Below are positions 7,777-14,969 of a DNA stretch of 64,000 nucleotides, piece by piece. The stretch is from contig CAVQIM010000001.1 in assembly GCA_963712595.1 (NCBI GenBank), positions 310,001 through 374,000 on the forward strand, written 5' to 3'. The DNA comes from VRUE01 sp963712595 (GTDB lineage: Bacteria > Actinomycetota > Thermoleophilia > Solirubrobacterales > 70-9). The first letter of the stretch is position 1, and each line of letters begins with the position of its first letter. The notes below the pieces were generated by a model. That model saw only the letters and a program-made list of their open reading frames with translations. It had not been told where the DNA came from and did no database searches. The position numbers and the translations under genes were made by a program.

Positions 7777-8892
7777 TCAGCCCGAATATACGGACGCGCC
7801 TGGCCACCGCTGCACATGCGCCCGGGTCAGCTCCGCGGGCGAGGCGCAGCCGCAGAGGGCAAGCGCGAGCTCGAACTCGTCGCACAGCAGCTCGAGGACG
7901 CGGCGTGCGCCCGCCTCGCCGTCCACCGCGAGGCCCCAGAGAGCGGGTCGACCGACCATCACGGCGTCGGCGCCGAGCGCCAAGGCGATGGCGACGTCGG
8001 TGCCGCGGCGAATACCGCCGTCGACGATGACGGTGCCCTTTCCATCCACAGCCTCAACCACCTCCGGCAGCGCATCGGCCGTCGCGAGCACGCAGTCGAG
8101 CTGACGGCCACCGTGGTTGGAGACGACCACGCCAGCGGCACCATGCTCGACCGCCAGAGCAGCGTCCTCCGCGGTGAGCACGCCCTTGATCAAGACCGGC
8201 ACGCTGCACTCGGAAGCAAGCTTCTCCAGGTCGCGCCAGCTCAGCGCCGGTTCCATCAGCGCGAACGTCTCCTCGATGGTCACGGCGCGCTCGGAGCCCA
8301 GAGCAGCCTGAACGCTGGGCACACCGAGGCCCTCGGGAAGCTTGAAACCCGTGCGCAGATCCCTTTCCCTGCGCCCGCCCCGCGGGGCGTCGACGGTGAT
8401 CACGATCGCCTCGAACCCAGAGTCGATCGCCTCGTCCATCAGCGCCCGCGTGACCGCCTCGTCGCGGAACGAGTAGAGCTGGAACCAGTGGTGCCCGTCG
8501 GGCGCGGATTCCGCGATGTCCCCGGGTCGAGCCGTTGCGAGGGTCGACAAGCACATCGCGGTGCCGACCGACGCCGCAGCGCGCGCCATCCCCTCCTCGC
8601 CGCCTTCGTCGACGAGCCGCTGATAAGCGACCGGGGCCACCAAGATCGGCATCGCGACGTCACGATCGAGAACCTGCGTCTGGGTCGCCCACTCACTGCA
8701 CCCGGCCAACATCCGCGGCCGCAGCCTCCACCGCCGCCAAGCGGCGACGTTGTCCGCGAGCGTCACCTCGTCGCAGGCGCCTCCGAAGAAGTAGCCGGCC
8801 GGGCCAACCTCCAGCCGCTCGCCAGCCACGCGCTCGAAGTCGGCGACGTTGAGCAGGGTCTCGTCCATCAGGGGCTCGACCCTAGCCAACAC
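7777..8892 (-). CDS. FMN-dependent alpha-hydroxy-acid oxidase/dehydrogenase
   Basis: A 371-residue TIM-barrel flavoenzyme of the L-lactate dehydrogenase/glycolate oxidase family. Visible hallmarks are the N-terminal Y-F-F-G-G-A motif, the Lys in V-L-I-K-G-V-L that contacts FMN, and the catalytic S-N-H-G-G-R-Q-L-D block with the active-site His near residue 255, followed by D-G-G-I-R-R-G-T-D-V for phosphate binding. It should oxidise a 2-hydroxy acid (lactate, glycolate or similar) to the 2-oxo acid; specificity cannot be read from sequence. A second Met eight codons in (M-D-E-T-L-L-N-V) could be the true start. It is followed on the other side by a strong bidirectional hairpin. Confidence 0.9.
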   Translation of the reverse strand: MLARVEPLMDETLLNVADFERVAGERLEVGPAGYFFGGACDEVTLADNVAAWRRWRLRPRMLAGCSEWATQTQVLDRDVAMPILVAPVAYQRLVDEGGEEGMARAAASVGTAMCLSTLATARPGDIAESAPDGHHWFQLYSFRDEAVTRALMDEAIDSGFEAIVITVDAPRGGRRERDLRTGFKLPEGLGVPSVQAALGSERAVTIEETFALMEPALSWRDLEKLASECSVPVLIKGVLTAEDAALAVEHGAAGVVVSNHGGRQLDCVLATADALPEVVEAVDGKGTVIVDGGIRRGTDVAIALALGADAVMVGRPALWGLAVDGEAGARRVLELLCDEFELALALCGCASPAELTRAHVQRWPGASVYSG

Positions 8893-8907
8893 GCTGCGAA
8901 AACGGCG

Positions 8908-8943
8908 ACGCCGCCGCCACGAGAGCTCGTGGCGGCGGCGTCG
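8908..8943. terminator. Perfect 17-bp GC-rich hairpin, probable terminator
   Basis: Two 17-nt arms (8908-8924 and 8927-8943) pair perfectly around AG. It lies 40 nt after the stop of the minus-strand L1 gene and just before the start of the hydroxy-acid oxidase gene, so it most likely ends L1 transcription. No U-tract follows. Confidence 0.75.
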
Positions 8944-8982
8944 GGCCTAGGGGGCTACCGCGTCGTCAGCGATCTCTAACGA

Positions 8983-9894
8983 TCAGGGATTTGCTTCGTC
9001 GTTTTTCTTCACCGCGGTGGCAGTTGCCTGGGTGATCGTGTTGACCAGTTTCGCCGAATTTTTCCCAGCTGCCGAGGGCAGGCCGGAGGAGGAGTTGACG
9101 ATTGGGTCGATGATGAAGGAGAAGATCCCGCCGCAGCCGCTGGCCGCCGGAGCAGCCCAAGCGTTGTCGACGAGTTCGGCTCCCACGACTTCCAGGATCC
9201 GGCCTTCTTCGAGGAATTTGAATTCGCCGAGTTTGCCCGTGATCGGTTCATTCGGTTTCGGCGGATTGGTTTTGCCGGTGGTCAGTTCCCATTTGATCGG
9301 GTTGGTGGCGGAGCCGACGTAGCAGGATTCACCCAGGAATGGGTTTTCCAGGCGTGTCCTGACCGGCAGTTTCAGCGCCACTCCGATCTGTTCGCCGAAG
9401 TGTTCGTTGCTCACCCGGATATCGGTGGCCGGTTTGGCCAGTTGGAGCGTCGAATTGACCCCGGTGAGCCCGTTTTCGAAGACCGCTTCACAGCTGATCC
9501 GCAGCAGGAAGCTGCCGATTTCTTTGCAGTTGATGAATCCGGCCAACCCACCTGGCACCGGCTGAGAGGCTTCGGAAAGCGTCACGCCGTTGGTCGCGGC
9601 GAAGAATTTCGAGAACCCTGCTTCCGGTCCTTCTTCAGCTGGTTCGGAAAGACCGCCCTGCAGGGTCGAGGGGTTCACGATCGGGACTTTCTTGTTGCCG
9701 AGCACGACCGTGCCGCCCGTGGTCACCGAGTGCATGCAGCGTTCCACCGCGGGGTTCGTGTAGGGGCAGAACTGGAACCTCGTGAAAAGGCCCGTCAGTT
9801 TCGCCGAAGCGCTCGCGGCGAAGACCAGGGTGACAAGCATGGCGGCAAGCACCGCAATGCCGATGACCCCCTTCGCATTCAATTGCTTTCGCAT
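8983..9894 (-). CDS. Secreted protein, L family, copy L1
   Basis: 303 residues, start chosen at the ATG preceded by AGGAG at good spacing rather than a Met 14 codons upstream. Residues 1-~33 form a signal peptide ending near A-S-A-S-A-K; the mature part begins K-L-T-G-L-F with C-P-Y-T-N-P-A-V-E-R-C soon after, has L-E-N-P-F-L-G-E-S-C-Y-V-G-S in the middle and a D-N-A-W-A-A-P-A-A-S-G-C-G-G block before a charged end. No known domain recognised. Conserved Cys pairs suggest an extracellular disulphide-bonded fold. It closely resembles L2 next door and the L3 genes in the duplicated blocks. Glu and Lys are mostly GAA/AAA here, unlike the housekeeping genes, which suggests high expression. Confidence 0.85.
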   Translation of the reverse strand: MRKQLNAKGVIGIAVLAAMLVTLVFAASASAKLTGLFTRFQFCPYTNPAVERCMHSVTTGGTVVLGNKKVPIVNPSTLQGGLSEPAEEGPEAGFSKFFAATNGVTLSEASQPVPGGLAGFINCKEIGSFLLRISCEAVFENGLTGVNSTLQLAKPATDIRVSNEHFGEQIGVALKLPVRTRLENPFLGESCYVGSATNPIKWELTTGKTNPPKPNEPITGKLGEFKFLEEGRILEVVGAELVDNAWAAPAASGCGGIFSFIIDPIVNSSSGLPSAAGKNSAKLVNTITQATATAVKKNDEANP

Positions 9895-10028
9895 CTCTTG
9901 CTCCTTGTCATTGCTCAATTGGACTGTGCGATACATGCGCAGATCTTTAGGAACGTCTTAATAGACTGGCCTCAGGCTTCGATCCACGGCTGGCATTGCG
10001 GCCCGAGCCGCTCCCCACTGCAGCCGCC

Positions 10029-10058
10029 AGCATCGCGCGTCGCCTGCAAGGCGGTCAA
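10029..10058 (-). promoter_or_regulatory. Shared-type promoter upstream of L1
   Basis: On the minus strand: TTGACC (10058-10053), 18-bp spacer, GATGCT (10034-10029). Just upstream (10064-10085) is an A-rich box reading about GTTAAAAAACATTG. The same pair of elements precedes L2, P1, P2 and P4 at matching distance. It implies a leader of roughly 120 nt. Confidence 0.6.
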
Positions 10059-10122
10059 GCTTTTCAGCGCAATGTTTTTTAACTCGCCAGCTCGCGTGGC
10101 TGGAACGATCCCGACCCAGCAG

Positions 10123-10165
10123 AAGGCGCTGCGGCCATGAGCAGGACCCATGGCCGCAGCGCCTT
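10123..10165. terminator. Hairpin after L2, probable terminator
   Basis: Perfect 17-bp arms (10123-10139 and 10149-10165) around a 9-nt loop, 31 nt after the stop of L2 on the minus strand. A downstream-of-gene strip of about 35 nt between stop and hairpin is conserved with L1. The rest of the L1-L2 gap (9895-10195) contains only this hairpin and the L1 promoter/leader. Confidence 0.75.
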
Positions 10166-10195
10166 GGCTACCGCGTCGTCAGCGATCCCTGAGGA

Positions 10196-11107
10196 TCAGG
10201 GATTTTCTTCGTCGTTTTTTTTCACCGCGTTGGCCGTCGCCTGCGTGATCGTGTTGACCAGGATCGCCGTGTTTTTCCCAGCCGCCGAAGGCAGGCCAGA
10301 TGAGGTGTTGACGATCGGGTCGATGATGAAGGAGAGGGCCCCGCCGCAGCCGCTGGCCGCTGGAGCAGCCCAGGCGTTATCGACGAGTTCGGCTCCCACT
10401 ACTTCCAGGATTTTGCCTTCTTCGAGGAAGCTGAATTTGCCGAGTTCGCCCGTGATCGATTCATTCGGTTTCGGCGGATTGGTTTTGCCGGTGGTCAGTT
10501 CCCAGATGATCGGGTTGCTGGCGGAGCCGACGTAGCAGGATTCGCCCAGGAATGGGTTTTCCAGATGCGCCATCACCGGCAGTTTCAGCGCCACGCCAAT
10601 CCGTTCCCCGAAGTGTTCGTTGCTGACTCGTATGTCCGTCGCCGGTTTGGCCAGTTCGAGCGTCGAGTTGACGCCGGTGAGGCCGTTTTCGAAAGCCAGT
10701 TCACAGCTGATTTTCAGCAGGAGATCGCTAATTTCTTTGCAGTTGACGAGTCCGGCCAGCCCGCCGGGCACCGGCTGGGGGGCTTTGGAGAGCGCAATTT
10801 TGTTCGTCGGTTCGACGAATTTGGCAAACGCCGCTTCCGGCCCTTCTTCAGCTGGTTCGGTGAGACCGCCCTGCAGGGTAGAAGGATTCACGATCGAGAC
10901 TTTCTTGCTGCCGAGCACGACCGTGCCGCCAGTGGTCACCGAGTGCACGCAGCGTTCCACCGCGGGGTTCGTGTAGGGGCAGTACTGGAACCTTTTGAAC
11001 AGGCCCGTCAGCGTCGCCGAAGCGCTGGCGGCGAAGACAAAGGTGACGAGCGCAGCGGCAAGCACCGCAACGCCGATGAACCCCTTCGTATTCCATTGCT
11101 TTCGCAT
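10196..11107 (-). CDS. Secreted protein, L family, copy L2
   Basis: 303 residues, same length as L1 and about four-fifths identical by eye. Start at the ATG with AGGAGC upstream; a Met ten codons earlier is less well placed. Signal peptide to about residue 33, then the family blocks C-P-Y-T-N-P-A-V-E-R-C, L-E-N-P-F-L-G-E-S-C-Y-V-G-S and D-N-A-W-A-A-P-A-A-S-G-C-G-G. Leader, promoter and 3' hairpin are also shared with L1, so the whole transcription unit was duplicated in tandem. Function unknown; exported. Confidence 0.85.
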   Translation of the reverse strand: MRKQWNTKGFIGVAVLAAALVTFVFAASASATLTGLFKRFQYCPYTNPAVERCVHSVTTGGTVVLGSKKVSIVNPSTLQGGLTEPAEEGPEAAFAKFVEPTNKIALSKAPQPVPGGLAGLVNCKEISDLLLKISCELAFENGLTGVNSTLELAKPATDIRVSNEHFGERIGVALKLPVMAHLENPFLGESCYVGSASNPIIWELTTGKTNPPKPNESITGELGKFSFLEEGKILEVVGAELVDNAWAAPAASGCGGALSFIIDPIVNTSSGLPSAAGKNTAILVNTITQATANAVKKNDEENP

Positions 11108-11309
11108 CTCTCTCTTTGCTCCTTGTCTTTTGCTCATTGGACTGCTGTCAGCTCAACCTTCCGTGTTGATCCGCTCACGCAACCGACATCAGCCTGGTAG
11201 GACCCCGTGCTATACATGCACAGATCCTTAGAGCACCCTTAATAGACTGGTCTCGGCCATCGATCACCGACAGCTTCACGGCCTGAGCCGCATCCCCACT
11301 GCAGCCACT

Positions 11310-11339
11310 AGCATCGCGTGGCGCCCGCAACGCGGTCAA
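11310..11339 (-). promoter_or_regulatory. Shared-type promoter upstream of L2
   Basis: Minus strand TTGACC (11339-11334), 18 bp, GATGCT (11315-11310), with the A-rich upstream box (GTTAAAAAACATTG) just beyond. Nearly identical to the L1 promoter. A leader of about 200 nt is implied, sharing a segment around 11210-11250 with the L1 leader. Confidence 0.6.
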
Positions 11340-11405
11340 GCTTTTCGGCTCAATGTTTTTTAACTCGCGCGCCGCTGCTAGGCGCTCTCGGTTCCCTGCC
11401 CCGAT

Positions 11406-11436
11406 GCCCGGGATCGCTCTTAGCACGACCCCGGGC
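11406..11436. terminator. Hairpin after P1, probable terminator
   Basis: GCCCGGG and CCCGGGC arms, 68 nt after the P1 stop on the minus strand. P2, P3 and P4 carry comparable hairpins at 23209, 24492 and 36074, all with the core GGGATCG or close to it, so every P gene seems to end its own transcript. The P1 arms are interrupted compared with the perfect ones of P2-P4. Confidence 0.5.
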
Positions 11437-11504
11437 GTCTCTGTGCTGCCTACTGCTTGATTAGTTCTAACTGCTTGGCCGACTGTCCTTCTAGCACTTG
11501 TTAC

Positions 11505-12236
11505 TCAGCAGAGTCCCCATTTGCGATTGAGGTGTTCGCCGATGAGGAACACCCATATGCTACCGGCGACAACTGCGTTGCTTTCGCCGTATTTAATCTG
11601 GTTTCCTAATCTGAATGGTTCGGCTGCTTCCTGGAATAAATGTTTGACTAGATGTGTTCCGAAGCCATCATGTGCTAACAGAGCAAGTTTGCCTTTGATG
11701 TCGGCACTTGCTCCGGCAGGACAATTTTTGTAGAATAATTTGGAGAAATTTCCGCCAGCCACCTTAGGCTCGGCTATGACTATTACTTTTTCTCCACCCG
11801 CTCCTGTGTGTTTTAAGACTAAAAGTAAGGCTTCAACGAGGAACTTGCCTTTGTTCGTGCCAGCAGTGCGGTCTGCTGCTGTTGGGTAGATTTCACATTC
11901 CGAGAGAATACTTAACGGAGTGTGCTGATACACTAAGCATTCTTCGAATAAGATTTTCGCGTCGATATCGTGTCCTGATGTTAAATATAAACCTTCCTGA
12001 ACGGTGAATTTGTGACAATCGATCTCTAAGTTAATCGGCACAATTAAGAGGACCAGTAATAAATCGACTTCGGCGCCGAAAGTGGCGTGTAACTCCGATA
12101 ACACTGTTTCCGCGGCGTTTAAGATTAAGACCTTGCCCGTAGTGGCTGACGCCCCTGCAGCAGAGATCGCCATAAAGACGAGCGCCGCGAAGAAAGTCAA
12201 GCTAAGGGCCTTGAGTCCGTGATTCCTGAGGCTCAT
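11505..12236 (-). CDS. Secreted protein, P family, copy P1
   Basis: 243 residues; start at the ATG with AGGA upstream, 22 codons inside the open frame. A signal peptide runs to about 31 (A-G-A-S-A-T). Family marks: N-L-E-I-D-C-H-K-F, E-E-C-L-V-Y, S-E-C-E-I-Y-P-T-A-A-D-R-T-A-G-T-N-K-G, K-N-C-P-A-G-A-S-A-D and a C-terminal W-G-L-C. The conserved Cys suggest disulphides in an extracellular protein. No domain recognised. Codon use is strikingly AT-rich for this genome, with many TTA Leu codons. Closest relative is P2. Confidence 0.85.
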   Translation of the reverse strand: MSLRNHGLKALSLTFFAALVFMAISAAGASATTGKVLILNAAETVLSELHATFGAEVDLLLVLLIVPINLEIDCHKFTVQEGLYLTSGHDIDAKILFEECLVYQHTPLSILSECEIYPTAADRTAGTNKGKFLVEALLLVLKHTGAGGEKVIVIAEPKVAGGNFSKLFYKNCPAGASADIKGKLALLAHDGFGTHLVKHLFQEAAEPFRLGNQIKYGESNAVVAGSIWVFLIGEHLNRKWGLC

Positions 12237-12297
12237 ATTTGAATTCCTCTCGTGGTAGTTACGCTTTACGCGGGCACATGAGCCCCGCGCTGCAGCG

Positions 12298-12327
12298 AGC
12301 ATCGTGCCTTGACTACTAAGCAGTCAA
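12298..12327 (-). promoter_or_regulatory. Shared-type promoter upstream of P1
   Basis: Minus strand TTGACT (12327-12322), 18 bp, GATGCT (12303-12298), with a T/A-rich box at 12328-12355 upstream. The remaining gap to the block-A lipoprotein gene (about 12360-12543) shows no convincing gene; only a weak TGGCC/GGCCA hairpin near 12414. Confidence 0.55.
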
Positions 12328-12543
12328 GTTTTTTAGTTTAAAATTTTTTAACTTATTACCGCTGCGCGACGCGATCTACAGGCTTGCTCGTGGTAGCCCG
12401 CATAGAAGGGCTGATGGCCGAATGGCCAGCTCGGTTGATCTCGCCGGTTCCGCTTTTACGAGCGCCGCTTGATGCAGTGGCTCGGCTCCCAGCAGGTCGC
12501 CAACCAGATGCCATTCGCACCCGCCACGCCCACGAAAGGCCGC

Positions 12544-13356
12544 TCACCCCCGCACATAAGCAGTGACCAAGAGCCCCACGTTCCCCGATGTGTCGAGGAC
12601 CGCTTTGCGCAGAGTCATCGGGTCAAAGCCCTTCGCGGGCGAGAGGGACTTCGGTAGGGCGTAGAGGGCAAAGACGTAGGTTTCCCCTTCGCCTTCTGGG
12701 CAGACCGAGTAGCCCTCCTTGCCGAAGCTGTTGCGGCCGAGGGTCACGCCCTTGGGGAGCTTGCCTTCCTCGATGCCTTCGAGACTCGGATCGATTCCGG
12801 CAACCGCCCAGTCGAAGAAGATCGCCTGATCGATCGGTTCGACGTTCATCGTGAAGAGGATCAGTTCCTCTGTCCCAGCGGGGATGCCGCTCCATTTGAG
12901 CTCCGGCCAGCTGTCCTTGCCGTCGCAGGTGTATTCGGCGGGCAGCGCCTGCACCGATTCCGCTGCCGGGCCCAAGGCTGGGCTTTGCAGCGACATATCG
13001 GCCACCGTCGTCTCGGCTTCTTCTTGAGGAGTCGCCCCCCTCTCCGGCGGGCCTTTGGGCGGGGTGATGCCCGGCCCTTGCTTTGCCTTGTCGTTGCCCT
13101 GCCCGGAGCTGGCGGGAAGGCTCGCCCCTTCGGAGGCGGCTGTGCTCGGCGCCTGCGTGGATCCAGCCTCCGAGCTCGAACCGGAGCTCGAGCCGGAACC
13201 AGAACCAGAGGTGGAGGTGGAGGCGCCCCCATCAGAGCCTCCCCCGCAGCCGGGCAGCGCCAGCGCGACCCCAACCACGAGCACCAGGAAGACCCTGGTG
13301 CCCGTGGCCTTGGCCCTGGGCGCTATTCGACCGTCAGCGCCTGTTCTCTGTGCCAT
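12544..13356 (-). CDS. PEBP (YbhB/YbcL)-like lipoprotein, block A
   Basis: 270 residues from the ATG at 13356. A signal with lipobox A-L-P-G-C is followed by a Ser/Gly/Pro-rich linker of about 90 residues, then a phosphatidylethanolamine-binding-type domain (about 120-270) with the family's L-P-A-E-Y-T-C-D-G-K-D-S-W-P-E-L-K-W-S-G-I-P entry, the F-F-D-W-A-V-A-G-I-D-P core and an F-G-K-E-G-Y-S stretch. It should sit outside the membrane on a flexible stalk; ligand unknown. The start overlaps the upstream 210-aa gene by 34 nt. The stop is TGA here and TAA in block B because the duplication edge lies in the last codon. Confidence 0.85.
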   Translation of the reverse strand: MAQRTGADGRIAPRAKATGTRVFLVLVVGVALALPGCGGGSDGGASTSTSGSGSGSSSGSSSEAGSTQAPSTAASEGASLPASSGQGNDKAKQGPGITPPKGPPERGATPQEEAETTVADMSLQSPALGPAAESVQALPAEYTCDGKDSWPELKWSGIPAGTEELILFTMNVEPIDQAIFFDWAVAGIDPSLEGIEEGKLPKGVTLGRNSFGKEGYSVCPEGEGETYVFALYALPKSLSPAKGFDPMTLRKAVLDTSGNVGLLVTAYVRG

Positions 13357-13955
13357 TCGAACGCTTCCGTCGGGAAGACGCCGTTCCACTCGATTTTCTG
13401 ACCCATAGCTTTCAGTTCAGTTTTCGTCGCTTCAAGCGTCGCTTTGCTGAACGTCGCGCTTTCGGTCGCGTTGTCGATCGAGCCACCTGCGCTGCCGGTG
13501 ACCGTGACCGTGGTCCCATTCAACACGCAAAGTTCACCGGAGTAGACAATTTTGACTTTGACCGCTTCGATGATGATGTAGTTGGTGGTTGAGACTTTGG
13601 TCAGTTTCGATGCCCACGGCAGTTCTTTTGCTTCGATGGTTTTCACGAAGCAATAGGGGCTGTCCGTGTGGCAGTTGTAGAGGGGGAGTTCGGTGACGCT
13701 TCCCTCACCGGTCCCTTCTTTGTTTTTGATCGTCAGCTTGTAGAGGAAGTTTTCGCATTTGGTGGTGAGGCCGGGAATGGTCATGCCACTCTCGACCGCG
13801 CCTCCGAGGATCGTTTCCGAGCCCGTCAGCGATTCGTTTGCGAACTTCCAAGCGGGGGCGGCACTGGCTGATGTCGAGAGCGCCATGCTGGCAACAAGGG
13901 CCAACATTGCCGCCAACACGCCCCGCCGCAAGAGACTCTTTGCTTTGCGGTTCAT
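13323..13955 (-). CDS. Secreted 210-aa protein, block A
   Basis: Start at the ATG preceded by AGGAAGAG. A signal peptide ends around 33 (S-T-S-A-S-A-A); the mature chain carries K-C-E-N-F-L-Y, L-Y-N-C-H-T-D-S-P-Y-C and E-L-C-V-L-N-G, i.e. an even set of Cys that could pair. The spacing C-x-n-G-x-G-x-V-T-x-L-x-L-x-x-C recalls the P family, so a distant common fold is possible but not shown. Function unknown. Sits 31 nt after the L3 gene in the same unit. Confidence 0.82.
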   Translation of the reverse strand: MNRKAKSLLRRGVLAAMLALVASMALSTSASAAPAWKFANESLTGSETILGGAVESGMTIPGLTTKCENFLYKLTIKNKEGTGEGSVTELPLYNCHTDSPYCFVKTIEAKELPWASKLTKVSTTNYIIIEAVKVKIVYSGELCVLNGTTVTVTGSAGGSIDNATESATFSKATLEATKTELKAMGQKIEWNGVFPTEAFEWHREQALTVE

Positions 13956-13986
13956 CTTCTCTTCCTTTCCTTGCGCGCGAAGCGGG

Positions 13987-14892
13987 TTATGGATTTTCTT
14001 CATTGTTTTTTTTCACCGCGACTGCGGTCGCCTGGTAGATCGTGTTTTTGAGTTTCGCCGTGTTGTTGCCAGCGGTCGTGGTGCCGAGCTGGCTGTTGAT
14101 GATTGGGTTGACCAGGAAGGAGATAATCCCCCCGCAGCCGCTGGCGCCGGGCGCAGACCAAGCGTTGTCGACCAGTTCTGCGTCTTTGACCTTCAGCACG
14201 CGGCCCAGTTCGAGGAATTCGAAGGTCCCCAGCGAGCCCATGATCGATTCGTTGGGTTTCGGCGGGCTGGTTTTGCCCGTCGTCAGTTCGAAGGTGATCG
14301 GCGATGTGCTCGATCCGACGAAGCAGGATTTACCCAGGAAAGGGTTTTCCAGGTGGACCTTGACCGGCATTTTCAGCGCAACGCCGATCTGTTCGCCGAA
14401 GTGTTCGTTGGAGACCCGGATGTCGGAGGCCGCTTTGGCCAGTTCCAGGGTCGAGGTCAGGCCCGTGATTTCGTTTTCAAAGAAGAATTTGATCAGGGCT
14501 TTGACAAGAAATGGCGCTCCTGCTTCGGGCACGATGCCCGCCAGGCCTCCGGGGACTTTCTGAGGGGCTTTGGAGAGCGCGATTTTGTTCGTCGGTTCGA
14601 CGAATTTGGCAAACGCCGCTTCTGGCCCTTCTTCGGCGGGTTCGGTGAGCCCGCCCTGCAGGACGACTTCTTTTTCGACCGGCACCGACTTTTTGCCGAG
14701 TTTGACTTCGCCGCCCGTGGAGGTCGACTTGAAGCAGCGTTCGACCACGGGGTTGGTGTAGGGGCAGAATTCGAAGTTTTTGAATTCGCCCGTCAGTTTC
14801 GCCGAGGCTGGCCCGGCGAGAGCGAGGAGGGCGAGCGCGCTGATCAACAGTGCCGCGCTCACCGCCCCCGTGGACTTCACATGCATTCGCAT
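13987..14892 (-). CDS. Secreted protein, L family, copy L3 (block A)
   Basis: 301 residues, starting at the ATG with AGGAGC upstream. The frame stays open for 264 codons further, but that extension lies inside the 1108-aa gene and has no sensible composition. Signal peptide to about 32 (A-G-P-A-S-A), then F-C-P-Y-T-N-P-V-V-E-R-C, H-L-E-N-P-F-L-G-K-S-C-F-V-G-S and D-N-A-W-S-A-P-G-A-S-G-C-G-G. Unlike L1 and L2 it lacks its own shared promoter and lies within the six-gene unit. Identical to the block-B copy. Confidence 0.85.
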   Translation of the reverse strand: MRMHVKSTGAVSAALLISALALLALAGPASAKLTGEFKNFEFCPYTNPVVERCFKSTSTGGEVKLGKKSVPVEKEVVLQGGLTEPAEEGPEAAFAKFVEPTNKIALSKAPQKVPGGLAGIVPEAGAPFLVKALIKFFFENEITGLTSTLELAKAASDIRVSNEHFGEQIGVALKMPVKVHLENPFLGKSCFVGSSTSPITFELTTGKTSPPKPNESIMGSLGTFEFLELGRVLKVKDAELVDNAWSAPGASGCGGIISFLVNPIINSQLGTTTAGNNTAKLKNTIYQATAVAVKKNNEENP

Positions 14893-14969
14893 ATCTCTTG
14901 CTCCTATTGCTCGTTGGACTGGGTATCTGCTGCTCGAAAGCTTTTGAGAGGGGCGAGATGGGCTCTGCT

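Noticed and set aside
12360..12543. Possible short gene or mobile-element trace between P1 and block A.
   Set aside because: Frames are short, without a ribosome site or any pattern I could assign on either strand.
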